Both the position numbers and the translations under genes were made by a program. From Cytidiella melzeri (lineage: Eukaryota; Basidiomycota; Agaricomycetes; Polyporales; Irpicaceae), in the NCBI GenBank assembly GCA_022592445.1, contig JABYQR010000163.1:1-64000 (forward strand): a DNA stretch of 64,000 nt. The letters run 5' to 3'. Under the pieces are notes generated by a model that did no database searches, was not told the DNA's origin, and saw only the letters and a list, made by a program, of their open reading frames with translations. Below, piece by piece: positions 43,877 through 52,970 of the stretch. The stretch's first letter is position 1, and each line of letters opens with the position of its first letter.

Positions 43877-44720
43877 CCCCCCCTTGACCCGCTAACACTC
43901 CTAGCATCTCCATCCCTCGCGTGTGTAGAATACAAGTTAACGGTTTTGTGAATATATCTGCCTTGTTCTCAGTTCCAGCTACTCGTGTGACTGCGATTTT
44001 CCCTTCGTTGACGCTATTCCTGATGAAGTGAGCGCGTATGTCGATGTGCTTCATGCGTGTGTGGCCGTGAGGGTCATGCGTGCAGGCAATTGTGCCGTTA
44101 TTGTCACAGTATAGTTTCGTAGCCTCTGATTGCGGGAATCCAAGTTCTTCTAGTAGTTGACGCATCCATATGATTTGACATGCGGCGTGTGAACATGCAA
44201 TGTACTTGGCTTCGCAGGACGATAAGGCGACTACAGCTTGCTGCTTCAAGCTCCATGCGACCGGTGAACGATAGACTATCATCACATATCCAGAGATGGA
44301 CTTTCTCCCTTCGCCAAAACCCCAGTCGGAGTCCGTGAATCCGTGGAACAGTGGATACGCTGGGTCGAGGTTTCCGAACGTCAGTCCTAGAGAACGAGTG
44401 CCTTGCAAGTATCGTAGGAGGTGCTTGGCTGCTGCCCAGTGGGTGTGTCCGTAGCATGACATAAATTTGGCGAGTTCGCGCACTGCGTAGGCAATGTCCG
44501 GTCTTGTGGTAGTAGCGAGATACATGACCTTCCCGACAAGAACACAGTACGGGAGATCTTTGACCTCGTCGCGGTCTACTGGAGTTTTAGATGCATCTTC
44601 TCGCGACAATGAAACCTTGGGTGGCAGTGGCGTTGTGGCCGCGTTACTGTACTCCATACCAAAAAGACGTAGAATGGATATCGTGTATGTCTCCTGCGAA
44701 AGGAGGATCGAACATCGCTG
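43842..44720 (-). CDS. Copia RNaseH and end of RT (downstream of in-frame stop)
   Basis: After the TGA at 44723-44721 the same frame continues QRCSILLSQETYTISILRLF, the RT thumb/connection region. It goes on to the motif VGKVMYLATTTRPDIAYAVR and the RNaseH domain: HGFTDSDWGFGEGRKSISGY, WSLKQQAVVALSSCEAKYIA, the LYCDNNGTIA acidic site and the HIDIRAHFIRN helix. It ends shortly before the 3' LTR. In related proteins the interrupted position carries a basic residue, so CGA to TGA is the simplest explanation. Without readthrough the RNaseH domain is not made. Confidence 0.88.
   Translation of the reverse strand, partial: QRCSILLSQETYTISILRLFGMEYSNAATTPLPPKVSLSREDASKTPVDRDEVKDLPYCVLVGKVMYLATTTRPDIAYAVRELAKFMSCYGHTHWAAAKHLLRYLQGTRSLGLTFGNLDPAYPLFHGFTDSDWGFGEGRKSISGYVMIVYRSPVAWSLKQQAVVALSSCEAKYIACSHAACQIIWMRQLLEELGFPQSEATKLYCDNNGTIACTHDPHGHTRMKHIDIRAHFIRNSVNEGKIAVTRVAGTENKADIFTKPLTCILHTRGMEMLGVLAGQGGVSSDDPPKETD
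43877..43885 (-). promoter_or_regulatory. Polypurine tract of copia element
   Basis: The minus strand reads AAGGGGGGG directly before the 3' LTR, the expected plus-strand primer. Confidence 0.8.
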
Positions 44721-45634
44721 TCAATTTCTGGTGACTTTGCAGCCAAGTAACCACTCAACTTCGCCGTTGTCTGTGATATCGAAGAGGTGCTTGAGGCCTT
44801 GCGTCACTGAGTCAGATTCGGCTGAGGAAGAAGTGGCCAACAGTATGTCGTCGACACTGGTCGCAGACAGAGCTTTGGCACTGTTGACGTCCCGTACATG
44901 GACGCTCCAATCCGATTCGCATCTTCGGAAGCCTAGCGTCTGATATTTTTCGTTGAACTCGAGGTACCACGAGCGACCTGCTTGCTTCAGGCCGTATAGA
45001 CCTTTGAGCAGACGCCAATAACCGGGTCCTGCGATCGACGGCTTCTTCATGTAAATCTCCTCAGTGAGCGGTCCGTTCAGAAAAGCCGTCTTGATGTCGA
45101 TGTGGCAAAGATGGAGGTCATGATGTGCGGCAATGGCGAGAATTGTTCTAATTGAGTCCCATCGGGCTACCGGGGCAAATGTGAAGTTGAAGTCTTGCCC
45201 AGGGATTTGTGTGAAGCCCTTGGCCACGAGTCGCGCTTTGAATCTTGCAATGTGTCCGTCGGCATTGCGTTTAAGATGGAGGACCCACTTGGAGTCCACA
45301 GGTTTTCTTCCAGGTGGTACGTCCTTCACTTCCTCGTATACGCCCTTTACTCGTAATGCCTCAAGTTCCTCATGAATGGCGGCCAACCACTCCTCCCAGT
45401 ACTTGCTCCGTTCCGCCTCTGAGACGGATCTTGGATCCTGTTCACTAACGTCGTCGATAGGTGTCGTCGCATTGGCATATGTGTCTGGGTAGAACTCAAT
45501 CTCATCGCTTTCGATTTCAGTGGTGTTGTAGGCTGCGTTGAGGGCAACTTTGCGATTCGCAACGAACCCCCCCTTGTCCGAATACGCGCTGTTGTTCATT
45601 CTGTAACGCAACGGTAATGTAATTTTATGACGAC
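44721..45634 (-). CDS. Copia reverse transcriptase (RVT_2)
   Basis: From the acceptor at 45634 the frame reads RHKITLPLRYRMNNSAYSD, then the RVT_2 domain: WLAAIHEELEALRVKGVYEE, PVDSKWVLHLKRNADG, the palm strand HLCHIDIKTAFLNGPLTEEI, LLKGLYGLKQAGRSWY, and the catalytic box SVDDILLATSS. The box has two adjacent Asp, in the usual YVDD position with Tyr replaced by Ser. It stops at TGA 44723-44721 after GCKVTRN. The S-for-Y change at the active site is unusual and may reduce activity. Confidence 0.9.
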
Positions 45635-45686
45635 CTGTGGATATTGTATGAGTGTAGGGTACATATTGTCTCTGCAGGAGACGTAC
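45635..45686 (-). other. Intron-like 52-nt interruption in copia pol (second)
   Basis: GTACGT...CCACAG on the minus strand. The length is not a multiple of three, and removing it joins the linker frame (SETIG) to the RT frame (RHKITLPL). Confidence 0.7.
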
Positions 45687-46861
45687 CGATGGTCTCTGAC
45701 GGAGATCCATCAAGCCCCTGGGGGGTGCGTAGTTCCTCGGGAACAGCCTCAGTGGATGGCTGGGCCATCGACAATTCTCTGTAGGAGAAGAGTCAGGTTG
45801 AGGGTGCGTCACTGGACGGTGGGACGTACTTGGACAATGCTGTGGCATCGCCATTACGTTTGCGGTAGCGAGCGTCGTTGTCAACCGCGAAGTCATCCCA
45901 CATGGGACTGAGCGGCAATGTAGGGTTGGACGCGGTGTGCGTGCTGGTCATGTTGTCGTTGTCTAGGAAGGTGACATCCCTTCGTGAGCGTACAACACGT
46001 GCGTTTGTGAACCAAATGAGGTATCCTTTTGCGTCTTGTGCGTACCCAACAAAACGGCCTTCTTCGCCACGCGGTTGCATCTTATTGAGTGAGTCTGCAT
46101 CCATTCGGCGCGAGATGACTCGTGAGCCGAATATGCGGAAGTGTGATATGTCGGGATTGCGCTTGTGCCAGATGTGATACGGTGTGGTGTTCGGTGGGAG
46201 CGCGGACGTGGAGAGCCTGTTGAGAATGTGGCAGGCGCACTGTACTGCGAGTGGCCAGAAGAATTCGGAGAGGCCGCTGTCGATGAGCATGGCCCTGGCC
46301 ATCGACGCAAGGGTCCAGTTGGACCTTTCAGCAACGCCGTTTTGTGGGGATGCGTCAGGGACGGTCTTCTCGAAAGTGATCCCCTCTTTTTCGCAGTAGA
46401 TACGAAATTCGCCCTGTAAGAGTTCGGGCGCATTGTCTACGCGGAGAACTGCGACCTTTTCGCCCGTGAAGCGTTCCGCGGCCGTTTTCCATCTTGCGAA
46501 TTCCGTCTGAGCGTCTGAGCGTAATTTTAAGAAAAGGGGAGTTCTCCACCTTGAGTTGTCATCGACACAGGGCAGAAAATATTTGATACCGCCATATCCA
46601 ACAGGAAAAGGGCCGCATATGTCAATGTGTATGCGGAACAGAGGGCGATTGGCTTGGGAGGTGGTGAACTTCGGAAATGGTAATCGTTTGATGTTCGCGC
46701 GCGCGCAGGCCTCGCAAGTGTGTGTCGTAGTTGAGCCAGGCGTGATGCGGATACCGGACGTGGTAGTTGCTAGCTGTTTTACGCCCACATGGCCTAGTAG
46801 GCGGTGTAAAAATCCTGTGTGACGGATCGAGGGGCAGCAGTAGTCGATGGTTCCGAGATGC
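45687..46861 (-). CDS. Copia integrase with linker
   Basis: The frame opens after a TGA near 46862 and reads FLHRLLGHVGVKQL (GAG-pre-integrase), then the zinc-finger Cys pair CEACARAN. The rve core follows: RIHIDICGPFP (first Asp), CVDDNSRW, VLRVDNAPELL (second Asp) and SPQNGVAERSNWTL (catalytic Glu). GYAQDAKGYLIWF is the chromodomain-like end region. The catalytic triad is present. Relative to the Gag-protease frame this one is offset by -1. The C-terminal linker runs through the two intron-like interruptions. Confidence 0.88.
45779..45829 (-). other. Intron-like 51-nt interruption in copia pol (first)
   Basis: GTACGT donor, CTGAC branch-like site and CTCCTACAG acceptor on the minus strand, all typical for this genome. 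It holds the TGA that would otherwise end the integrase frame. Removal joins TALSK to ELSMAQPSTEAV in the acidic linker. Confidence 0.7.
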
Positions 46862-48497
46862 GATCAATTAAAGAGTGTTGGATGATTGGCGTAGGCGCCT
46901 TTGACGTAGAGTCAGAAGTGAACGGACAAGTTGCGACGTGTAGACGGTACAAATTATTGTCGTCGAGTTGTCCTGTGATGAGAGTTGTCCCATTGAGATC
47001 TAAGGAAATGCTGCCGTTCATGGTCCTGGATCCAACTCCTCTGCGCGCGAGGCAGCCCTGAGACACGAGGTTCATGCGTGCGGTGGGTACATGTAATGCG
47101 TCAGTTAATTTCACGACATGTGTTGATCCGTCAACTATGGCCCGGAGATAGACATCTCCAGTTCCGACGGCAGAGGTAGTCAGGGTTGATCCAAACCCGC
47201 GCACTTTCAAGGGTTGAATTTCGCGATAGTTGGAGAACACGTTCCGATCAAAGAATATATGCCGGTTAGCTCCCGAGTCATGGAAAACCGAAGGGAGTCT
47301 GGTGTGATCTTGAGACAATGCAGCGTTGTGGCACTTGATTTCCGTCTTAGGGTCGGCCAGGATCACGGTGTTCAACACGTAGGTTGCTTCTTGTGCTAGA
47401 ACGCCGGCAGTGTTGGCTTCAACAACAGAGGTTTCGTTCGCATTGGCCTCACTGGTACTGGCAGTATTGACACTGGAATTCTTCTTTGGTGTAAATGTCT
47501 TAGAGACGTTCTTGGATTTCTTTCGTTGATTAGGGGGCAAGTGAATATCGCGCCTGAATCTCCACCAGTCAGGATATTGGCCGCACTTCTCCCCTCCATA
47601 CGCGAGACAGTCGTGGATAGTGTGTCCGCGTGGCCGAGGGCAGTCCGGGTTCACGCACCATTCGGTCATTTTCTTGTTCCTGGGACCATCAGCTTGGCTC
47701 GTGGCGGTGGCAGCGACTGTGGAGCGCTTTCTATACATTGAATTGGTTTCATAGATCTGAGCAATTACGTCCTCATCATTCTTCGTCTGCGCCCAGTCCT
47801 CTTCTTTGATGAGTTCAATGACCCTCGAAGAAGACATTGGCCTGCCGTTGTTGAGTGCCGTCGCCATGTCTTGATGGAGTGAACAGGAGAACATGCGCCA
47901 ACTGTTGCTTGTAGGAATGAGGTCCGCGAGTGTGCTCGCGAAGTTGGCATCAGAGAACCGATTTGGATCTTGTTCGCAAAGATCCGCATAGAGAGCACAG
48001 ATCTTGTCTGCCCATTTGCTAACGACCATTTCGTCTTTGCAGACGAAACTCATGATTTTCTGGTGTAGTGACGCCGCGCGGAGATTGTTCACTGGGCAAT
48101 ATTCTGATTGAAGGATACGCCAAGCTTCTCTCACGGTCTTCACGCGGCCAATGAGATGAATTTTCGAACGGGGTATGGCTTCCAACAGAAGGGCTAGTGC
48201 GTTCATGTTTGCGTCATACCAAGGCTGTGCTTTCTCGACAGCTTCATCTACCTCAGCTTCGTTTCCCCTTTTGATCCCCTTTGTCACGATCCCGGTGTCG
48301 GGATCTTCCACCTCATCTTCGTACGTCTTCCGAAGTTTTGGAATCAATGGGGGAATCGATTGTGTTCCCTCGATGTATTTCCAGAGATGAATTGATCTTA
48401 GTTTCGCTTCGACTTGTACTACCCATGATCCGTACGAATTTGTATCTCCGTCGTCGTCGAGTTTAGGGAGTTTGCTCTGAGAGGACTCATGCGACAT
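46794..48497 (-). CDS. Copia Gag and aspartic protease
   Basis: A 567-codon frame starting MSHESSQSKLPKLDDDGD. The Gag domain shows SYGSWVVQVEAKLRSIHLWKYI and AWRILQSEYCPVNNLRAASL, then a modified zinc knuckle CVNPDCPRPRGHTIHDC. The protease follows with FHDSGANRHIFFD (DSGA active site) and GTGDVYLR; the frame then stops at 46794 after DFYTAY. No internal stop. It overlaps the start of the integrase frame by roughly 65 nt. Confidence 0.92.
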   Translation of the reverse strand: MSHESSQSKLPKLDDDGDTNSYGSWVVQVEAKLRSIHLWKYIEGTQSIPPLIPKLRKTYEDEVEDPDTGIVTKGIKRGNEAEVDEAVEKAQPWYDANMNALALLLEAIPRSKIHLIGRVKTVREAWRILQSEYCPVNNLRAASLHQKIMSFVCKDEMVVSKWADKICALYADLCEQDPNRFSDANFASTLADLIPTSNSWRMFSCSLHQDMATALNNGRPMSSSRVIELIKEEDWAQTKNDEDVIAQIYETNSMYRKRSTVAATATSQADGPRNKKMTEWCVNPDCPRPRGHTIHDCLAYGGEKCGQYPDWWRFRRDIHLPPNQRKKSKNVSKTFTPKKNSSVNTASTSEANANETSVVEANTAGVLAQEATYVLNTVILADPKTEIKCHNAALSQDHTRLPSVFHDSGANRHIFFDRNVFSNYREIQPLKVRGFGSTLTTSAVGTGDVYLRAIVDGSTHVVKLTDALHVPTARMNLVSQGCLARRGVGSRTMNGSISLDLNGTTLITGQLDDNNLYRLHVATCPFTSDSTSKAPTPIIQHSLIDRISEPSTTAAPRSVTQDFYTAY

Positions 48498-48593
48498 AGT
48501 GGAATAGGATGATAGGGGTCGAACTCGAGTGAATCGAATGGAGTAGCGGTGCGATAGCGATGCAATAAAATTTATAGCAATTTACGCTGAGCC

Positions 48594-48606
48594 GGGGCTC
48601 ATAACC
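48594..48606 (-). promoter_or_regulatory. Primer-binding site (half initiator tRNA-Met type) of copia element
   Basis: GGTTATGAGCCCC on the minus strand directly after the 5' LTR, identical to the site of the gag-only element. Confidence 0.8.
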
Positions 48607-48821
48607 TGTCAGAATAAACAGTCTGGCACAGGGTAAGCAATAGATAGAATTGTTTGAGCATAGGCAGCGTACCTGGCACAGGGTAAGCAATAGATGCTGA
48701 CCCCTGTGCCGGTCGTGGCCCTTTTATACATTTGATGCGGATGTCCGTGTATGGTAACCGCCATCACCGAGCCCTCCGCCTCTTTCCTAATCCGTCTCCT
48801 TAGGCGGGTCATCACTTGACA
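48607..48821 (-). repeat. 5' LTR of copia element
   Basis: 215 bp, apparently identical to 43662-43876. On the minus strand a TATAAAAGGGCC stretch (about 48719-48730) is a candidate promoter. Confidence 0.95.
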
Positions 48822-48826
48822 CATCA
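48822..48826. repeat. Copia target-site duplication, right copy
   Basis: CATCA, identical to 43657-43661. Confidence 0.9.
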
Positions 48827-49131
48827 TAAGGCCGTGTTGACATGTCAAGGACCATTTTGAATAATTGCTTGAACCTGTCTGGATTTGTGAACATCAGCTG
48901 TTCCAAGACATTGTTCCCCTGAACGTTGGGGGCCCGTTTGGTAATGTCAATCTGATCATGTGGATCTGGAAACCTGGCTGTACTGTGTCTCTCCAAGTTT
49001 GCACTGATAGAGGAAATGGGATGTTGGGACCCTATACTGCTGTATTGGGTGGCAGACACATTCATTGTGTAGAACATGCTGGAAAAAATGGCAGCAAACA
49101 ACATAAGAGGGGTAAAGATGAAGGGCCACAT

Positions 49132-50417
49132 GATGGTATAGAATGGTGAAGGGTGATGTGAAAGGGTAGCTGTAAGAACAATTTCAGAACAGTGACTCAA
49201 GGCATGTGCAATGGGAAGAACAAGGTACCAACCGACCAGCGCTTAAGAATGATCCTGAGTGTACTTGGAGTGATGGAGGTGTGCTGAGGTAGAAGACTGG
49301 CAGCAAGGGTCTTTATATATATCTGTTGGTTTGTGGGCAGTGCTGATGCAACAATCAGATGAGCACAGGTTGCAAATTGTAACCCTGGCGCGGGTTGGCA
49401 CAGTGCTCGGAACAGCATATATACTCCGATAAGACTGAGATAATAACATCTCAGTTAAACTGCCTTTTGGCGTAACGGTTATGACGTCGGAGTTCAGATC
49501 GCTTACACAAATGTCTTTGATTAGCTTCCATGCTGCAAATGTAACAGACAGTACTACTTAGTGATGTACTTAGCACAGGTTAGGCTGTGCTGTCTACCTA
49601 CACTCCTAAGATCTAAGGATAACATCTTGCCCCTGTACTAGGATTATTCCTGCTATTCAGCTATGAAACATGTCAGAGACCAGTCTCCTGCTTCCACAGC
49701 GTTTTACACAGCAGGCTCGTAACCACCACCGGTCTTGAAAGATGCACCTGGCACAGGAGCTTTGCCACGGCCAAGGACACCTGGGTCCAATGCCATTATG
49801 GAGAATATGAGGGGCCAGCTTGGAGGACAGCTCTGGCTTCACCATGATCAAGCGCGTCTGGCCAATGCACTGAAAATTGTGCCAGTGAAGTTGAGAATGA
49901 GGGGGGATTGCCTCTTACAATGCAGCGCCTGTCATACACTTGCTTTACGGGCTGACAACCAGACATCTCAGATTCTAAAACATCATATTTATGAAGCTGT
50001 TCGGTATTAAGTGGAACGTGTTTCTGAGCAACTTGCAGCGTGATCCGCGGGTGGAAGTTATATAAAATGCGCCCCTGTAAGATCTTAAAAGGGGCACCTT
50101 CCATCAAAGTTGGTGTCAGCCATACATAAGATATTCGTTGCATACAGCCACTGCCATAATGATGGGCGGGCGCGTGTCAATCGCCTGGATGGGTCAGACC
50201 CTGAGGCACGAAAGGTCGAACGGCCGACTTGCATCTAGAAAGGGGAGCGGAACAGTATGGACATCTATTGAGCGTGGAAGAAAACAACAGACAACATGTA
50301 CGTGTAATAAGTGATACAAATGAGGATGAGATCATGAGACTGGAACGAACTGGGATTTATACATGGGAGGGTGTTGTATGGCTAGGAGCGAACATACTTC
50401 ATGCAGCTCAAGGATTA
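49132..50417. other. Intergenic region, no intact gene
   Basis: About 1.3 kb between the split ORF and the second MFS gene. It should contain the promoter of the split ORF at its left end. A 91-codon plus-strand frame at 49735-50010 has no recognisable domain. No repeat structure was noticed. Confidence 0.3.
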
Positions 50418-52617
50418 TCATCGGTGTGCGTGCTTGATGTTCATGCCCTCCGAGATCTTCTTCGACGGCGTGGTACCGAGGATCGCGATGAAGACCATAA
50501 CGAACACCCACAAATACCTCAACGGCCAGAACGCGAAGCTCACTGAGAAGGCAAAAAGTGTGGAAGCAAAGGCGGGTGCGAACGCACGGGAGAAGCACTA
50601 TCATGTCAACAACTCAGCAGGGATTGACTAGGTGTATGCGGGGGTCCTGAACTTACCATCGCGAACTGAGCTAATCCGTTGGTTTTGCCAAGAGCAGACG
50701 GGTTTGGGGCACTGTCCTTGACTAGTAGCATGCTCACCCTGAAATGCCAATGATTCAGTCAACACTCATCTGGCTGCAACCAATGAACAGCTTAGGGCAC
50801 TCACGAATACCCAAGACACGCAACCCTCGCCATACCCAACAGCACACCAATCCCACACCACAACAACGCCTTCGTCCCAGGCGTGACACCCACAATAACT
50901 GTCACCACCGTCCCTTCCTCCACGCCTGGCACCTCCCCGACAACGGCGCCCCACCGAGCGATAACATTCAAAGCAGGGATAAACGTGTACACGTACGGCC
51001 AGATCCCCATGAAAGAGTTGTACATCTTCGCGTGGTCGAACCGGCGGAGGAGGTAAGGCATAAAGAAGATTTGGAGGCAGGCGGAGATGGCTCCGGACGT
51101 GGCGAGTGCGAGGCCTATTTCTGCTGCCTGTGAAGATAGAATAGCAGTGCGTCTTGAGAAACCGCCTGAGGATTGGAACTAGGTGGGAGAAATAGGACGT
51201 ACGGTGAACGCCAGACCACCGGTGTGAATGGGCGAGTAGCAGTAAAGGACGAATATGACGTCAAACGAGGTGTTTCTGTGGAAATGTGCCGAACGGTCAA
51301 TAAAATACGTCGAATGCACTAGCTGTGTCTTTGACGTACATGAAAGATAGAGCGAGACCGCTCAGGCATAGTGCACGGATGACCGGGATAGATAGCAAGT
51401 CCTTGAGACCAGTGGACTGGAGCGGTTTTTCGGAGATACTGTCAAACGTAGGAGAGGAAGGGGAGGATATTGAGTCATGGCGTCTTCGTCGCTTACTTGG
51501 TAGTGTCTGATTATGGGATGAGCTTTGATATGGAACTGAGACTAGCCTTCACACTGACCTCTTCAAGGAAGAATATGCCAAATATTACGCCGGCGATTGC
51601 GATGCATGCCGCCACCATCGACGGTAAGAGGTAAGGATATGTTCTAAAGAGGTAGGTATCAAACCATGTAGGATACTTCTCGGCCGGGTTGGAGAAGCTT
51701 CCACCCAATAATGGTCTGCGATACAGATGTCAGGCATGGGCTGAACGGGTGTATATCCCTACATACCCTATGACAGCACCCAGAGGCCAACATATTGAGT
51801 AAATAGGGAATGCAGTGGCCTGATTTGTGTGGTCGGTCATCTCAGCGATAACGGAGTGCACGACGGCGACATTGCCGGAGAAGAAACCAGCTGTATGACG
51901 GAAAGGTATGAACGAATAATTCTTTGTGAAGGCGACGAATACAACACACCTAAACTTCGAGCGAAGAGAACCATAAAAAGGCTCTGTGAAAAGCCCATCA
52001 CCATCGTACCGAACGCGATACCGACGATACCGGCAAGGACCACCGGCTTGCGCCCTATTTTGTCTACACGCGTATCGAGCACGTTAGCTCTACTGGATGT
52101 TTGCGCAGCTGCAGCGTAACGGGGGATCTGCGTGAGGGATTTACGCTCACCGGATAGTCGGGCCCACTGGTAAATGGACAATAATTGGGCTACAGCAAAA
52201 CTGCTCTCCTGCATGAGGGACACGTCCAGCAAAGCACGTTCGGGTTAGCCTGGCAGTAAAGGCGAGTGTCGGGACACTTACAACTAGACCACTGTACAGA
52301 CCCGTCTTGGAACGGTCTTCTGTCAGGTGTAGGTGATCCATCATCTCGTTGACGTACGGGAAAATCTGGGTGAACATTATGGGATCGACGAGCCTGACCA
52401 CACAAAGCGTGGCCAGCTGAGCTTTGGGTATGGGGGTGACTCCATGTATGCGCTTTGGCATGCTACCGTCGTCGAGCCTGTGTTCGAGCTTGATAGCATC
52501 TTCAAGGTCTTCGTCCAAGAAGGGACGCGACTCGTCTTTTGCTGATAGCGGTGTTGCGACGTCTCCATAGTCATTCACGCGGGAACGACTTGTTCCAGCA
52601 GTATCGTGAGCACTCAT
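50418..52617 (-). CDS. MFS transporter, DHA1-like (ZIF1-related group)
   Basis: Ten exons (52617-52282, 52208-52151, 52063-51950, 51890-51767, 51715-51559, 51506-51340, 51275-51203, 51127-50811, 50738-50657, 50597-50418) give 535 residues. After a hydrophilic N-terminus come PIMFTQIFPYVNEMMDHL, then YSGLVESSF, WARLSDKIGRKPVVLAG (the MFS loop 2-3 signature), GFFSGNVAVVHSVIAEMTD and ICWPLGAVIGPLLGG. The central loop is Ser-rich, and the second half ends in CFSRAFAPAFASTLFAFS. This set is shared by fungal general-substrate MFS proteins and the plant ZIF1 family, drug/H+ antiporters that can move metal chelators. The substrate here is unknown. All introns are GT-AG, 51-87 nt. The large CACTG-ended element sits about 350 bp upstream. 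Confidence 0.88.
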
Positions 52618-52967
52618 GCTCGCTTGCTGGATGGACCGTCGAGGTCGGTGGAGGGTGCTGATAGTCCAGGAGGAAGGAGAGAGTAGATTATTAATAAGCT
52701 TACTGGCAAGCCGACGGCAGTAGGCCTAGGTACTTGGAGCAAATCGTGGGGTCCGAGTCAACTGGCTACCCGTTTTACGTGTGTGAACTTCAACGTTCTC
52801 AGACATCCTGTAGCTGGTTCTGATCGTGTGAATATTTTACGAACTTGTGAGCCCATCGTTCTGCAGTGCACTGTACATAAAGCAGGATACTGCAGAGAGG
52901 ACTAAGTGATTGTGCTGGATGATGGTCGAGGGAGAGTTACCGCGGAGGAATGATCGCATCGCGTTCC
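52618..52967. promoter_or_regulatory. Promoter region of the second MFS gene
   Basis: 350 bp between the MFS start codon and the transposon target site. Upstream control sequences beyond this distance would now be 6 kb away. No specific motif was recognised. Confidence 0.4.
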
Positions 52968-52970
52968 TGA
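52968..52970. repeat. Candidate 3-bp target-site duplication, left copy
   Basis: TGA, matched at 59100-59102. Three bases suit CACTA elements, but a 3-bp match alone can occur by chance. Confidence 0.55.

Larger units (their letters stand above)
43662..48821 (-). mobile_element. Full-length Ty1/copia LTR retrotransposon, 5.2 kb
   Basis: Two 215-bp LTRs (TGTCAG...TTGACA) that look identical by eye, an exact CATCA duplication, a primer-binding site next to the 5' LTR and a purine tract next to the 3' LTR define the element. It runs right to left with the copia order Gag, protease, integrase, RT, RNaseH. Apparent identity of the LTRs points to a recent insertion. Nevertheless the coding region carries an in-frame TGA between RT and RNaseH, a -1 frame offset between protease and integrase, and two intron-like interruptions, so this copy may depend on others. 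Confidence 0.95.
43373..49131 (-). pseudogene. Host ORF split in two by the copia element
   Basis: Right of the element, the minus strand from the ATG at 49131 begins MWPFIFTPLMLFAAIFSSMF, a probable signal peptide. It continues through NVLEQLMFTNPDRFKQLFKM to the insertion point at 48822. Left of the element the same frame resumes at 43661 (DPALAKNGWFLPSDG) and ends at 43373 (EQVRHLLSPRA). Removing the element and one copy of the 5-bp duplication joins the two parts in frame, for about 200 residues. I do not recognise the family. As it stands the ORF is cut after about 103 residues and then reads a short tail of LTR sequence before a stop. An exon upstream of 49131 is possible (acceptor-like CTTACAG near 49168). 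Confidence 0.75.
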
